Assembly (NCBI GenBank): GCA_949292635.1
Contig: CASEZY010000009.1
Span: 1-50,224, forward strand
From: an uncultured Methanomassiliicoccales archaeon
Lineage (GTDB): Archaea > Thermoplasmatota > Thermoplasmata > Methanomassiliicoccales > Methanomethylophilaceae
Direction of reading: 5' to 3'
DNA length: 50,224 nucleotides
Shown here: in pieces, positions 1 to 8,710 of the stretch
Position numbering within the stretch: the first letter of the stretch is position 1
How the letters are laid out: the number at the start of each line of letters is the position of its first letter
The notes under the pieces: generated by a model
Databases searched by the model: none
What the model was told of the DNA's origin: nothing
The model's input: only the letters and a program-made list of their open reading frames with translations
Translations under genes and position numbers: made by a program

Positions 1-1215
1 AGACCAAGGGCACCGACCTCGCCAAGCTGACCGAGGCGATGGTCGCGTACAAGGCCGGGGACAACTTCAGCATCCTCCGCTGCCACGGGTTCATGATGCA
101 GCCTCCGATCAGGGAGACCCTCGGCCTCCCTGAGTTCGACGTGCGCGGCCCGTACCGCGCAGTCGAGACCCTGGGGAGGAACAAGGAACCGATCGTCACC
201 GCATTCAGGAAGAGGTTCCTGGCCGAGTACGGGCCCGAGGTGACGGACACGGTGTTCGACTGGACCTCGCTTGTCTACTTCGGAGACAGGCCGGACAAGG
301 CGATGAGGGGGCATTCCAAGGACGGGCATCCGGAGGAGTGTCAGGTCATGGTAGGGGTCGCCCAGCTGGCGAAGCCGCTGGGCGTCCCCATCGGACTCAC
401 CGTGGAGCCCGGCAACACCCACGACGGCAAGCACATGCTGAGGACCTTCGGACAGGTCAGGAGCGACCTGTCCGAAGGATCGACCATGATCTTCGACGCC
501 GGGGCCAACAACAAGACGGTTTTGGACACGATAGTCGAGGACGGGAAGCACTACCTTACCAGGAAGCGCTTCAACAAGAGCGACGACGCGATCCTGGCGG
601 GAGCTCCGCGACCTGGAGAGGAAGGGTGTCGAGAAGCGCGCCCGGAAGAAGCTGAAGGAGGCCAAGGACCTCCAGAGGGACCTGGAGCAGGGCAGGAAGC
701 TGAGGAAGCGCTACCGGATCGACAATGTCCTGATCAAGGCCACGATCTCACTGCAGACGAAGCTCACCGAGATCACCGAGGAGGAGGCGCTCAGCCTCCT
801 CCTCGAGAAGGGGACCACGGGCAGGGAGGGCTTCTTCTGCCTGGTCTCGGACCGGGACATGGACCCGCGCGAAGCGCGGTCCAAGTACCGGTCCAAGGAC
901 GTGGTGGAGAAGCTGTTCTCGTCGATGAAGTCGGACATCGGTATCAGGCCCATCAGGGCATGGACGGACGACGCCGTGGACGGCGTCCTCCTGATAGGTT
1001 TCCTCGCCCAGGCGATGGTCTCCGTGACACGTTTCCTGTGCGAGCCAGCATCCTCGACGGCTACGAAATTCATCACGGACGCCATGCAGAAGTTGACACT
1101 TACTGTCGTGAACAGGAGGGACGGCAAGAGGAGGTTCGTCCTGTCCAACTTCAACCCTCTGAACGAGGCGGTTCTGGGTTGCTACGGCCTCTTTTCGGGG
1201 GTCCCGACCGTGTGA
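1..1215 (+). pseudogene. DDE transposase of the IS4 superfamily (IS1634-like), 5'-truncated by the window edge and frameshifted
   Basis: The reading frame is open from the first bases of the window (codons begin at base 3), so the N-terminus lies outside. Frame 3 encodes the RNase H-like core (RGHSKDGHPEECQVMVG, then VEPGNTHDGKHM and MIFDAGANNK) up to about base 600. The protein then continues in frame 1 to the TGA at 1213-1215. Deleting one G from the GGG at 599-601 restores one frame reading ...DDAILAELRDLERKG. The C-terminal part carries Y-x2-K-x3-E-x6-K (YRSKDVVEKLFSSMK), the IS4-superfamily YREK signature with R replaced by K, followed by a hydrophobic helix. A one-base insertion at a homopolymer means a dead element or a sequencing error; programmed frameshifting is not usual for this family. 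Family identity comes from motifs read by eye. Confidence 0.85.
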
Positions 1216-1334
1216 TCGGCCTGCCGCGAAGGCATCCGAAGGGCAGCTGCGGGGTCCCGCGCAGCGGGGCCGGGCAACTGTCAAAATATGTCGTTTCAAG
1301 AAGTCTCAGCGGAGGCTTCTGTCAAAGTCAGGTT
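1..1334. mobile_element. Insertion sequence, right-hand part; right end somewhere in 1216-1334
   Basis: The transposase reading frame ends at 1215 and recognisable host coding sequence (Fic C-terminus) begins at 1335, so the right end of the element lies between them. Composition drops from GC-rich to AT-rich at about 1280 (after gggccgggcaactgtc), a plausible boundary. The left end is outside the window, so terminal inverted repeats and target duplication cannot be checked. Confidence 0.6.
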
Positions 1335-1649
1335 TGGATCATTTTTATGCTAGATGCTGTTAGAAAAACATCCGAAGACACTGTCAGATTGGTGCGTAAG
1401 ATCAGAACGCTACTTACTGATGCAAGAAAAATCGGCCTCGCCTCAGGTGTTCCACAAACAGTTATAGATTCGATCTTCTCCAACCCGTTTTGTACGATCT
1501 CCAGACTTCAAAGCGATATTGATTGCAGCAGACCCACTGCGACCAAATATCTAAGGACACTGGAATCTGCCGGCCTACTTTCATCGATTAAAGAAAGCGG
1601 AAAGATCATCTTTTGTAATCTTCGACTATTGGATTTGTTCAGAGCATAA
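1335..1649 (+). pseudogene. C-terminal stub of a Fic/DOC family protein, interrupted by the IS
   Basis: The translated stretch begins WIIFMLDAVRKTSEDTV, which resembles the W-x-x-F-F-L-x-x-V segment that follows the Fic catalytic core in many Fic-wHTH proteins. After about 40 helical residues comes a winged helix (NPFCTISRLQSDIDCSRPTA, then KYLRTLESAGLLSSI) and a terminal LRLLDLF, the usual C-terminal arrangement. The AMP-transferase core with its HPFxxGNGR motif is missing and would lie 5' of the IS insertion, so the product cannot be an active Fic enzyme. The stretch is much more AT-rich than its surroundings, as for transferred genes. ATG 1347 could start a 100-residue DNA-binding remnant, but nothing indicates it is expressed. 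Confidence 0.65.
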
Positions 1650-1671
1650 ACGAATGAAAAAAGATTGTCGT

Positions 1672-1702
1672 TTTTTTACACAATGTTATGATGTGTAAAA
1701 AA
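1672..1702. terminator. 11-bp perfect inverted repeat in AT-rich DNA
   Basis: TTTTTTACACA (1672-1682) and TGTGTAAAAAA (1692-1702) are exact reverse complements with a 9-base loop. A further tttttttaca copy follows at 1711-1720. It lies 23 bases after the Fic-stub stop codon, so it could be a T-rich terminator for that gene or an operator. The rest of 1650-1872 is AT-rich with no supportable gene. Confidence 0.45.
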
Positions 1703-1841
1703 TTTCAAGATTTTTTTACATGTTACGACATTCTGTATTTAAAACAGTGGTTATTGAATTTTTTATCTCTCGGCGACACAACTCGAATCAGAAATAATAC
1801 GAATACGAAACCACTGTTCTCCGTGACTTCGTAATCGAACG

Positions 1842-1849
1842 TTTTATTT
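1842..1849 (+). promoter_or_regulatory. TATA box for the 1873 regulator gene (leaderless)
   Basis: TTTTATTT is centred at about 1846, 27 bases before ATG 1873, the normal archaeal TATA-to-transcription-start distance. No ribosome binding site precedes the ATG. The mRNA would therefore start at or next to the start codon. Confidence 0.5.
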
Positions 1850-1872
1850 CTGCAGATGCCGCTTCCATCCCC

Positions 1873-3414
1873 ATGGACGGAGGTTGCGATTTCGTATTGG
1901 TCATGACCCCCAAAGGGGTCAGAGCGGTGGCGGGAGGTCCGGCGGCAGGCATACTCGAACGCCTCAACGCCAAGGACATGTCCCTGGCGGAGCTCTCCAA
2001 GGCCAACGGTACCGCACCCTCCTCCCTGTTCTTTCAGATAGAGAAGCTTATCGAAGCGGGACTGGTGGTCAAATCCAGGATCGGACAGAGCAAGAAGACC
2101 ACCAAGTACCGCCTGTCCTGCCGCATGATCATGGGTTCGATGCCCAGACTGGACATCAACAAGGATTTCGCACCCGAACTGATGAAGTGCGTTCTTCTGG
2201 GCGATTCCGAATTGGCAGGAAGATCCATGCCATGGATATTCGCCGCATATCTTGCCACCATCGGCATAGACATAGCTCCGCTGCTGATGGATTACGGCGA
2301 GTTCGCCGCGGACAGGTTCGCCTCCCTCAGCGACCCGAAACCCGAGGTGACCCTGGCAAAGGTTGCAGCATTCCTTGACGAGGCAGACGGCACCGTCATC
2401 AGCGTATTCTCGTACTCACCGTTGAGAGTGGACATCCGCCCTCCTCAACTGGTCTACGGCGAAGGGGCCGGTGCCATGTATGCGGGACTCGTTGCCCGTG
2501 CACTGTCCGATGGGACCGGTGAAAGATACACCGCCGTACCTCAGGAGATTCAGTATGGTCCTTCCGGCTTCATCCGCTATCTATTCACCCAATCCGAGGA
2601 CGACTTCGACATGGGTGCGGCGGTAATCTCCGCCGAGCGTTCCGAGGACTACGCCAGGATGTGCATCTGCGAAGGTAAGACCGACACCTTCCTGGTGGAA
2701 TCGGATGCTCAGGTCGTTCTGCTAAACACCCTGGAGGAACGGCCGATGTGCATGCTGGAGCTGCTGGACAGGGTCGACATGCCCCGTTCCACCGTCACCT
2801 CCAATCTGACCAAGCTCATGGATATGGGGGCGGTGGAACAACTGGTGTCAGGATGCGGCACCGCATATTACGGTCTGGCCTGCAACCTGACCCTCAAGCG
2901 GGACCGCCATGTCAACGACGACGTGAACTGGAGGAACGGCATCGAGCTCATGCTCTCCAGGGGGCCGGGCACATTCGGCTACTGCGGGATGATGTATCTG
3001 CTGTATATGCTGTCGAGATTGGGATTCGATGCCGGGTATGCCATGAGGGGCTACGGGAGCAGGATCGGCGATTTCCTGCTGTTAGGGAGAGGTGAGACCC
3101 ACAGGGACGAGAAGGTCCTGGTGGAATGGACCAGGGACGTCACCAGCGTGTCCGTCTCCCTGGCGAACACCATACCGCCCACCATACGGGTTCGCAAATC
3201 CTCCGCCGCCGACGGATACTCCCGGGCGGCGGTGATGTTCTACGCCGGCGCTCTCGCCAAGATCCTCACGGGGAAGGAGTACCGCCAATACGGCAAGAGC
3301 CGCCGCATGAGCGTGGACGGTTCCGGGATCGTGCTGTACGAGACATTGCATACCATATATCCTCCGCTGTCCCAGGTGAACGTCAGCGTTAAATCTTCAC
3401 AACTGCGTAATTGA
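1873..3414 (+). CDS. Tandem winged-helix regulator with an internally duplicated architecture
   Basis: The 513-residue product is built from two similar halves. Each starts with an ArsR/MarR-like winged helix (about residues 20-75: MSLAELSKANGTAPSSLFFQ, IEKLIEAGLV; about 280-345: MCMLELLDRVDMPRSTVTSN, LTKLMDMGAV). Each is followed by an alpha/beta domain of about 160 residues that begins with an acidic/hydrophobic helix and ends in a strand-rich segment (VFSYSPLRVDIRPP and VSLANTIPPTIRVRK). No catalytic motif, membrane segment or metal-binding cysteine cluster stands out. A DNA-binding role in the cytoplasm is inferred from the winged helices; the ligand is unknown. The second halves may be small-molecule-sensing (V4R- or heme-NO-like) domains, but I cannot assign them. 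The gene stands alone behind its own TATA box and next to the IS/Fic debris. Confidence 0.7.
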   Translation: MDGGCDFVLVMTPKGVRAVAGGPAAGILERLNAKDMSLAELSKANGTAPSSLFFQIEKLIEAGLVVKSRIGQSKKTTKYRLSCRMIMGSMPRLDINKDFAPELMKCVLLGDSELAGRSMPWIFAAYLATIGIDIAPLLMDYGEFAADRFASLSDPKPEVTLAKVAAFLDEADGTVISVFSYSPLRVDIRPPQLVYGEGAGAMYAGLVARALSDGTGERYTAVPQEIQYGPSGFIRYLFTQSEDDFDMGAAVISAERSEDYARMCICEGKTDTFLVESDAQVVLLNTLEERPMCMLELLDRVDMPRSTVTSNLTKLMDMGAVEQLVSGCGTAYYGLACNLTLKRDRHVNDDVNWRNGIELMLSRGPGTFGYCGMMYLLYMLSRLGFDAGYAMRGYGSRIGDFLLLGRGETHRDEKVLVEWTRDVTSVSVSLANTIPPTIRVRKSSAADGYSRAAVMFYAGALAKILTGKEYRQYGKSRRMSVDGSGIVLYETLHTIYPPLSQVNVSVKSSQLRN

Positions 3415-3520
3415 TTATGGATGCGGCGGCCGAGAGCGGGTACCGTGGAGGTGCTGGCTCCCGTCACCAGGTCTGCTGACCGGTTGATGCGGACAATCGC
3501 GGCATCCGAGGAGGGTCAAG

Positions 3521-3757
3521 ATGGCAGAGGAAGAGGTCAAGGAGACCGCACAGGAAGCGACCAAGAAGACGAAGAAGCAGTACGTGTCCCCTCACCCGGA
3601 CGGCGGATGGCAGGTGAAGCTGGAGGGCTCCTCCAAGGCCACCAAGAGGTTCAAGACCAAGGCCGAGGCCGAGGAATACGCCAGAGAGCTTGCCAAGAAG
3701 CAGGGCACTCAGGTCGTCCGCAAGAAGAAGGACGGCTCGTTCCAGAAGAAGAAGTGA
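3521..3757 (+). CDS. DUF2188 domain small basic protein
   Basis: The 78-residue protein has an acidic/lysine-rich tail (residues 1-18), then the DUF2188 fold: YVSPHPDGGWQVKLEG, the basic strand KATKRFKTKAEAEEYARELA and GTQVVRKKKDGSFQ. DUF2188 proteins are small, highly charged and found in bacteria and archaea; function is unknown, although a nucleic-acid or stress role is often suggested. The start is set by a strong ribosome binding site, GGAGGGTC, a few bases before ATG 3521. A hairpin follows the stop codon directly, so it is probably a single-gene transcript. The region 3415-3520 between it and the regulator contains no gene I can support. Confidence 0.8.
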   Translation: MAEEEVKETAQEATKKTKKQYVSPHPDGGWQVKLEGSSKATKRFKTKAEAEEYARELAKKQGTQVVRKKKDGSFQKKK

Positions 3758-3759
3758 AG

Positions 3760-3775
3760 GGGTCCGTTCGGACCC
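3760..3775 (+). terminator. Hairpin terminator after the DUF2188 gene
   Basis: GGGTCC (3760-3765) pairs with GGACCC (3770-3775) around a GTTC loop, followed by TTTCC, two bases after the stop codon. The rest of 3776-3959 has a short inverted repeat, TGACGC-atataa-GCGTCA (3906-3923), and no supportable gene. Confidence 0.6.
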
Positions 3776-3959
3776 TTTCCAAACGGTTTCAAGAGGTCAA
3801 AAAAGAAAGGAGGATTTGAGGGACAGGTCGAAAGGATTAGGGATGTGGCATGGAACTCCCTGTCCCCCGGAGCGCTCTTTGCGCCTCTGATTACCTCATT
3901 CTCCCTGACGCATATAAGCGTCACAGGGGGAGGTGACCGAATACCGCCGAATCCCGATT

Positions 3960-5642
3960 TCACTTCAGCTTGTGGCGGACCTTCACCGCTATGCCGCGGT
4001 TCAGCTGCACCATCTCGCGTCCGGACATGGTAGCGACGCCCACGGCCACCGGCACTCCGCCTCTGATTATGACCGCCTCGTCCCCGATGCGGATCTCCGG
4101 GTCGGCGTTCAGCACGCCCACCGCGAACAGGTTGCCCTTGAGTTCAAAATCCATCATCTCCACGGTGTGCGTTCCCAGCTCCGCCAGGACCTTCCCGCCG
4201 TCCATGGTCAGGGAGAACCCTCCCCTCTCCTCGGACATCATGCACATCTGCGTCTTCTTGCGGTTCACCTTCCAGTAGGGGAACTTGCCGATGGCGAAGG
4301 TGTCGTCGTCCATCATGGCGTCGGCCACCGTCCTGCCGAACTGGAACGTCATGGCAGCGCGGACGGTCTCCTTCCTGTCGGTCATGTAATCTCCCACCTC
4401 CATGCCCTTGGCGGCACGGCGGATGGCGTCCTCCAGGTTCCTCAGCGATGCGGGGGAGGTGTTGTCCCCGACGACGGTCTCCTCCATCTCACATATCCCT
4501 CTGACCAGCTCGGTATCCTCGCCGAGATGGGAGATCACGTGGTCGTAGCCTTGTGAGACGATCGCGGTCACCGCCTCGCGGATGAACTGCCCCTCCTCAA
4601 GCTTCCACTCCCCGGTGACGGGGATGTCGTAGGAGTTCGCCGGATAGAAGATGTCGAGCTCCCTGGGCACGGCGCCCAGCGGAGAGGTGACTATCACCTC
4701 GTGCACCACCGTCTCGATGTCAGAGAAATGGATCGCCGAGGAGAAGCGCTTGTGCGTCTTGGATGTGTGATACGGCTTCTTCGCCGAACAGGGGAGCAGC
4801 ACCAGGATCCGCTTGTGGGCGGGCTTGCGATACTCGGTGAGGATGCGGTTGCGGTAGCGCAGCACATCCGGCCTCCTGAGTGATTGGGTGGTGTTGCAGC
4901 AGAACCTCCTTCCGGAGGTGTCGGCCGCCTCCTCCTGATACTCGTATCCGATGCGGTCGAAGACCCTCAATGCCGCCACGGACGAAGGCGATGACGGGGC
5001 ACGCTGATCCACCAGCTCCCTGAGCCTGCCTCCGGAGATGAAGACGCTCACCTTACGGCACTCTGCGGCAAGGTCGGAGAGGTTGTCCTCGGTGGCGTCC
5101 CCCTTCCGGGCTACCATGCCCTCCGGCAGGGCCCTCCATCCGGCAGCGCCGAGCACCCGGCACAATGAGTCGTCGAAGATGTCCACACCCATGTAGCACA
5201 TAAGTGCCAGCGTGGACGGTTCCGCCGATCCGGGGAACATGATCACGCGTCCGGCCCCGGCCGCTTCGCGGAGTCTGATCACGGTGTCGACCAGCAGCCT
5301 GGGGTTAGACCTCAGCTCGAAGGAATCCGCCAGTACGACGCATTCCGCCTCTGCCGGGAACTCCATGACCTCCGGCAGGGGAAGCCTTGCGACGGCCACC
5401 GATCCGTACACGGCGACACCGGCATCGATCCCCGATGTCTGGGTCGTCATGAGTTCGGGATCGAGGGGCGCCGATTCTCCGAAGTAATGGAGGGTGCGTC
5501 CCCCTTTCCCGAGTTCTATGTAGACTGGCTCATCCGATCCGCCGGATGAACACTGTATGACCGCGGGGGTGACGATGCTTTGTTCCCCTCTCGTGATTCT
5601 GCAACTCCTGCCCCTAAAGGACCTTGCAGTCACATCCAACAT
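3960..5642 (-). CDS. arcS: Archaeosine synthase (TgtA2/ArcS type)
   Basis: The enzyme converts preQ0 at position 15 of tRNA to archaeosine, or supplies the lysine adduct in the ArcS-RaSEA pathway. The protein is about 560 residues, as expected for the family. An N-terminal domain related to tRNA-guanine transglycosylase is followed by the diagnostic PCSAKKPYHTSKTHKRF motif near the middle, a DUF5591-like segment (SPLGAVPRELDIFYPANSYD), and a C-terminal PUA RNA-binding domain ending in IAVKVRHKLK. I chose ATG 5642 (MLDVTARS) rather than ATG 5657: family proteins start with a similar M-x-x-V-x-A/R segment, and the TATA-like ttttaataat at about 5664-5674 then gives a leaderless start. It is divergent from pyrB. 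Confidence 0.9.
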   Translation of the reverse strand: MLDVTARSFRGRSCRITRGEQSIVTPAVIQCSSGGSDEPVYIELGKGGRTLHYFGESAPLDPELMTTQTSGIDAGVAVYGSVAVARLPLPEVMEFPAEAECVVLADSFELRSNPRLLVDTVIRLREAAGAGRVIMFPGSAEPSTLALMCYMGVDIFDDSLCRVLGAAGWRALPEGMVARKGDATEDNLSDLAAECRKVSVFISGGRLRELVDQRAPSSPSSVAALRVFDRIGYEYQEEAADTSGRRFCCNTTQSLRRPDVLRYRNRILTEYRKPAHKRILVLLPCSAKKPYHTSKTHKRFSSAIHFSDIETVVHEVIVTSPLGAVPRELDIFYPANSYDIPVTGEWKLEEGQFIREAVTAIVSQGYDHVISHLGEDTELVRGICEMEETVVGDNTSPASLRNLEDAIRRAAKGMEVGDYMTDRKETVRAAMTFQFGRTVADAMMDDDTFAIGKFPYWKVNRKKTQMCMMSEERGGFSLTMDGGKVLAELGTHTVEMMDFELKGNLFAVGVLNADPEIRIGDEAVIIRGGVPVAVGVATMSGREMVQLNRGIAVKVRHKLK

Positions 5643-5747
5643 GATGTGCCCAATCATGTCGCATTATTAAAAACAAAGTATCGCGGATGGGACGCATACG
5701 CGCGGAACAACGCCAAGGTTAAAGCACATCAAGGGGATTGACCTAGC

Positions 5748-6686
5748 ATGGACCACAGGGAGTTCTACGACAGGGACATCGTCTCTATCAGGGACCTCAC
5801 CAGAGAGCAGATCGAGCTCATCCTCGACCTCTCCGAGCAGATGATACCCTATGCAAGGGGAGAGAAGAAGACCCACACCCTCGACGGGAGGATATTGGGC
5901 AACCTATTCTTCGAGCCCTCCACACGCACAAGGCTCTCCTTCGAGAGTGCCGCCCACAGGTTGGGCGCGGACGTGATCGATGTCTCCCAGATGTCCATGA
6001 CCTCCATCGCCAAGGGCGAGACTCTGGCGGATACCATCAGGATGGTGGACACCTACTGCGACGTCATCGTCCTGAGGCACCCCCACGAGGGCGCCGCCCG
6101 TCTGGCAGCCAAGTTCTCCGAGAATCCCGTGATCAATGCAGGCGACGGTGCCGGATCCCACCCTACGCAGACACTGTTGGATCTGTTCACCATGAGGCGC
6201 GAGAAGGGTTCCCTGGACGGACTGAACATCGTGCTGGTGGGCGATCTGAAGTACGGCAGGACCGTGCACTCCCTGGTGGACGCCCTGACCATGTTCGGCG
6301 CGAAGCTCACATTCGTGGCCCCGGAGTCCCTGCAGATGCCCCAGGACATAATGGCCCATCTGAGAGGCAAGGGATGCAACCCCGTGCAGACCGACGACCT
6401 GGAGAGCACCATCGCCGACGCGGATGTGCTCTACGTGACCCGCATCCAGAGGGAGAGGTTCCCGGACCCCGCCGAATACAGCAAGGTGGCCGGCACCTAC
6501 CGCATCGACAACGCCATGCTCAGGGAGGCCAGGAACGACGCCATCGTCATGCACCCCCTGCCCAGGATCAACGAGATCGCCCCCGAGGTGGACGGCACCG
6601 AGCACGCGAAATACTTCGAGCAGGCCTTCAACGGCATCCCCGTGAGGATGGCCCTGCTCTTCTCCATACTTGGAGGTGAGTTCTGA
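5748..6686 (+). CDS. pyrB: Aspartate carbamoyltransferase, catalytic subunit
   Basis: Condenses carbamoyl phosphate and aspartate to N-carbamoyl-aspartate in de novo pyrimidine synthesis. At 312 residues it has the normal length. The carbamoyl-phosphate loop STRTRLSFE starts at residue 58, HPTQTLLDLFTM lies mid-protein, and the C-terminal MHPLPR loop needed for catalysis is present near residue 267. It heads an operon: its TGA shares a base with the ATG of pyrI (tgATG), so the two subunits are translationally coupled. With pyrI next door, the holoenzyme is probably of the allosteric, nucleotide-regulated class. Confidence 0.97.
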   Translation: MDHREFYDRDIVSIRDLTREQIELILDLSEQMIPYARGEKKTHTLDGRILGNLFFEPSTRTRLSFESAAHRLGADVIDVSQMSMTSIAKGETLADTIRMVDTYCDVIVLRHPHEGAARLAAKFSENPVINAGDGAGSHPTQTLLDLFTMRREKGSLDGLNIVLVGDLKYGRTVHSLVDALTMFGAKLTFVAPESLQMPQDIMAHLRGKGCNPVQTDDLESTIADADVLYVTRIQRERFPDPAEYSKVAGTYRIDNAMLREARNDAIVMHPLPRINEIAPEVDGTEHAKYFEQAFNGIPVRMALLFSILGGEF

Positions 6687-7147
6687 TGGATGACTTCAAG
6701 ATCACACCCATCAGGAACGGTACCGTCATCGACCACATCACTGCCGGTCAGGCGATCAACGTCCTGAAGATACTCAACGTCAACGAGAACACCATAAGCT
6801 CCACCATAAGCGTGGCCATGCACGTGAAGTCCCAGAAGGGCTACATGTGGAAGGACATAATCAAGATCGAGGATCGTGAGCTCGACCCCAAGACCCTGGA
6901 TCAGATCGCGCTGCTGGCCCCCAATGCCACCATCGCCATCATCCGCGACTTCTACGTGGCGGAGAAGTACAAGGTCAAGCTGGAGGACAGGGTGTTCGGA
7001 CTCGCACGCTGCAGCAACCCGGACTGCATAACCAACAAGGGCGAACCGGTGGAGACAGAGTTCATCGTCACCTCCAGAGACCCGCCCGCACTGAGATGCG
7101 CGTACTGCGACAGGATGCTCATCAACATCTCCGACAACCTGATATGA
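6686..7147 (+). CDS. pyrI: Aspartate carbamoyltransferase, regulatory subunit
   Basis: A 153-residue regulatory chain that binds nucleotide effectors and joins catalytic trimers. The N-terminal allosteric domain (IRNGTVIDHITAGQAINVL) is followed by the zinc domain with four cysteines at 109, 114, 138 and 141 (C-x4-C then C-x2-C). Zinc coordination is thus intact. Its stop overlaps the start of the next gene as ATGA, so the transcript continues into the kinase-like gene. Confidence 0.97.
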   Translation: MDDFKITPIRNGTVIDHITAGQAINVLKILNVNENTISSTISVAMHVKSQKGYMWKDIIKIEDRELDPKTLDQIALLAPNATIAIIRDFYVAEKYKVKLEDRVFGLARCSNPDCITNKGEPVETEFIVTSRDPPALRCAYCDRMLINISDNLI

Positions 7148-7674
7148 GGCTGATAGTGGTCACCGGAATGCCCGGTTCCGGCAAAGAGGAGTTCCTCCAG
7201 GTGGCGTCCGCCGCCGGCATCCCGTTCATCCGCATGGGGGACGTGGTGAGAGAGACCTACGCCGCGAGAGCGAAGGAGGACGAATCCCTGAGCGTGGGAC
7301 AGTTCGCCGCCCTGGAGAGGGAGCGCTTCGGCCCGGACATATGGGCACGCAGGATCCTCGACAGGGTGGATGACAGGCTCTGGCTCATCGACGGCTGCAG
7401 GAGCATGGATGAGGTTAGATCATTCCGCGCCCTGGCGGATCCCGTGGAGATCGTGGCGATACACGCGCCGCCTTCGCAGAGATTCAAGAGACTCATCATC
7501 AGGAACAGGGAGGACGCCCCCGCCGACATCAGGGAGTTCGAGGAACGCGACCTGAGGGAGATGGGCTGGGGCATCGCCGGTGTGATATCACTCGCGGAGC
7601 ACATGCTGGTCAACGACGGCACCCTCGAGGAATTCAAGAGCAGGGCCGCCGAACTGCTGGAGATGCTCTCATGA
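7144..7674 (+). CDS. UPF0200 family P-loop kinase-like protein
   Basis: A 176-residue P-loop protein with Walker A GMPGSGKEE at residues 8-16, an adenylate/dephospho-CoA-kinase-like lid and the conserved segments GIPFIRMGDVVRE, LIDGCRSMDEV and DLREMGWGI typical of archaeal UPF0200. The family resembles dephospho-CoA kinase and nucleoside monophosphate kinases; the substrate is not established. The start at ATG 7144 overlaps the pyrI stop (ATGA) and puts the P-loop at the usual distance from the N-terminus. Position in the pyrimidine operon is compatible with a nucleotide substrate, but that is inference. Confidence 0.85.
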   Translation: MRLIVVTGMPGSGKEEFLQVASAAGIPFIRMGDVVRETYAARAKEDESLSVGQFAALERERFGPDIWARRILDRVDDRLWLIDGCRSMDEVRSFRALADPVEIVAIHAPPSQRFKRLIIRNREDAPADIREFEERDLREMGWGIAGVISLAEHMLVNDGTLEEFKSRAAELLEMLS

Positions 7675-7934
7675 GGTTCGTGGTCACCACCCTCTGCGGC
7701 GGCAAGGCCCAGATGGCCGCCTCCAAGGAGCGCATGGACCTGGACATGACGAAGGCGGAAGAGGTCTTGTCGTCCATGGGCCCGATTAAGACCAAGGATG
7801 AGATGATGATCGTCTCGGAATGGAACGGGATGGAAGTGACGCTCTATCCTCAGGGCAAGATCATGTTCCATCCGCTCACCGACAAGAACAAGGCCGTGGA
7901 GTACGCCACAGACATCCTATCCAAGGTGATATGA
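7671..7934 (+). CDS. Small conserved-looking protein of unknown function
   Basis: An 87-residue protein coupled to the preceding gene through ATGA. It has an alpha/beta pattern: an initial strand (MRFVVTTLCGG), a helix with DMTKAEEVLSSM, two strands (MMIVSEWNGMEVTLYP, GKIMFHPL) and a final helix (KNKAVEYATDIL). No catalytic motif or membrane segment is visible. I do not recognise the family. The tight coupling argues that it is real and works with its operon partners. Confidence 0.8.
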   Translation: MRFVVTTLCGGKAQMAASKERMDLDMTKAEEVLSSMGPIKTKDEMMIVSEWNGMEVTLYPQGKIMFHPLTDKNKAVEYATDILSKVI

Positions 7935-7935
7935 C

Positions 7936-8658
7936 TTGGATCTGCTGACGCAGGTCGCGGTCTCGGCCGCGTTGGCCGTGATCCTATCCATCGCCTGCTA
8001 CGGTCTTAAACTCCTGACCGTGAACGGATGCCTGGGCGCCGCCGCCGTGGGATTCGTCATCGGCGCCCTGGGAGGGGTGGATTGGCTTGCTTTGCTGATC
8101 CTCTTCGCGCTTGCAGGATTCGCTGCCACCAAGGCCGGCTTCACCAAGAAGCGGGAGATGGGCGTGCAGGAGGGCAAGCACGGGGAACGGGGGATGAAGA
8201 ACATCCTCGGCGTCGCCATACCTGCACTTATCATGGCGGTACTGAACGGCCTGCTGCCCCAATACACCACAGAGTTCACCATCGGATACATAACGACCAT
8301 AGCCGTGGCGGCGGCGGATACGGCGGGAAGCGAGCTTGGTGTGAGGGACCCGAACGTTTGGTTGATCACCACCTTCAAACGCACCGAACCCGGGACCAAC
8401 GGAGGCATATCCGTCAAAGGAACCCTGATCTCTTTGGCGGCGTCTGTGTTCGTGTCCCTCATAGGGTATGCGATACTCACCCTCGGCATGGACATGCTCG
8501 TGGTCATACCGATGATATGCGGGTTCATCGGATGCATGCTCGACAGTCTCGTCGGAGCCACCCTGGAGGACGGGGGCTACATATCCAAATACGGCAACAA
8601 CTGCATCACCGGCATCGCCGGCGGTCTGCTGGCCTCACTGATGGTCTTCCTTCTCTGA
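7936..8658 (+). CDS. DUF92 (TIGR00297) integral membrane protein
   Basis: A 240-residue protein with about six or seven hydrophobic segments. It has the DUF92 signatures AAADTAGSELG (around residues 130-140), RTEPGTNGGISVKGT and a late DSLVGATLEDGG. Plant VTE6 in this family acts as a CTP-dependent phytyl-phosphate kinase; archaeal members are suspected prenyl- or phytyl-phosphate kinases, possibly for lipid salvage, but this is unproven. The best start is TTG 7936, one base after the preceding TGA. It ends the operon; the 5S promoter follows directly. Confidence 0.85.
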   Translation: MDLLTQVAVSAALAVILSIACYGLKLLTVNGCLGAAAVGFVIGALGGVDWLALLILFALAGFAATKAGFTKKREMGVQEGKHGERGMKNILGVAIPALIMAVLNGLLPQYTTEFTIGYITTIAVAAADTAGSELGVRDPNVWLITTFKRTEPGTNGGISVKGTLISLAASVFVSLIGYAILTLGMDMLVVIPMICGFIGCMLDSLVGATLEDGGYISKYGNNCITGIAGGLLASLMVFLL

Positions 8659-8680
8659 TGCTGCCGTCAGCTTAGAAAGT

Positions 8681-8690
8681 GATATATATT
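8681..8690 (+). promoter_or_regulatory. TATA box of the 5S rRNA gene
   Basis: GATATATATT, preceded by the purine-rich gaaagt (BRE-like), is centred at about 8685. That places transcription start near 8711, which agrees with the predicted 5' end of the rRNA. Confidence 0.65.
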
Positions 8691-8710
8691 ACCCCGCTAT
8701 CCCATCCCTT

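Noticed and set aside
599-601. Programmed frameshift in the transposase
   Set aside because: There is no slippery A6/A7 or UUUUUUA-type heptamer, only GGG, and this family does not normally use frameshifting. A mutation or sequencing error is more likely.
3811-3958. Small RNA from the gggacag...ctgtccc and TGACGC...GCGTCA inverted repeats
   Set aside because: The arms are short, the pairing is interrupted and there is no clear promoter. Not enough to call an RNA gene.
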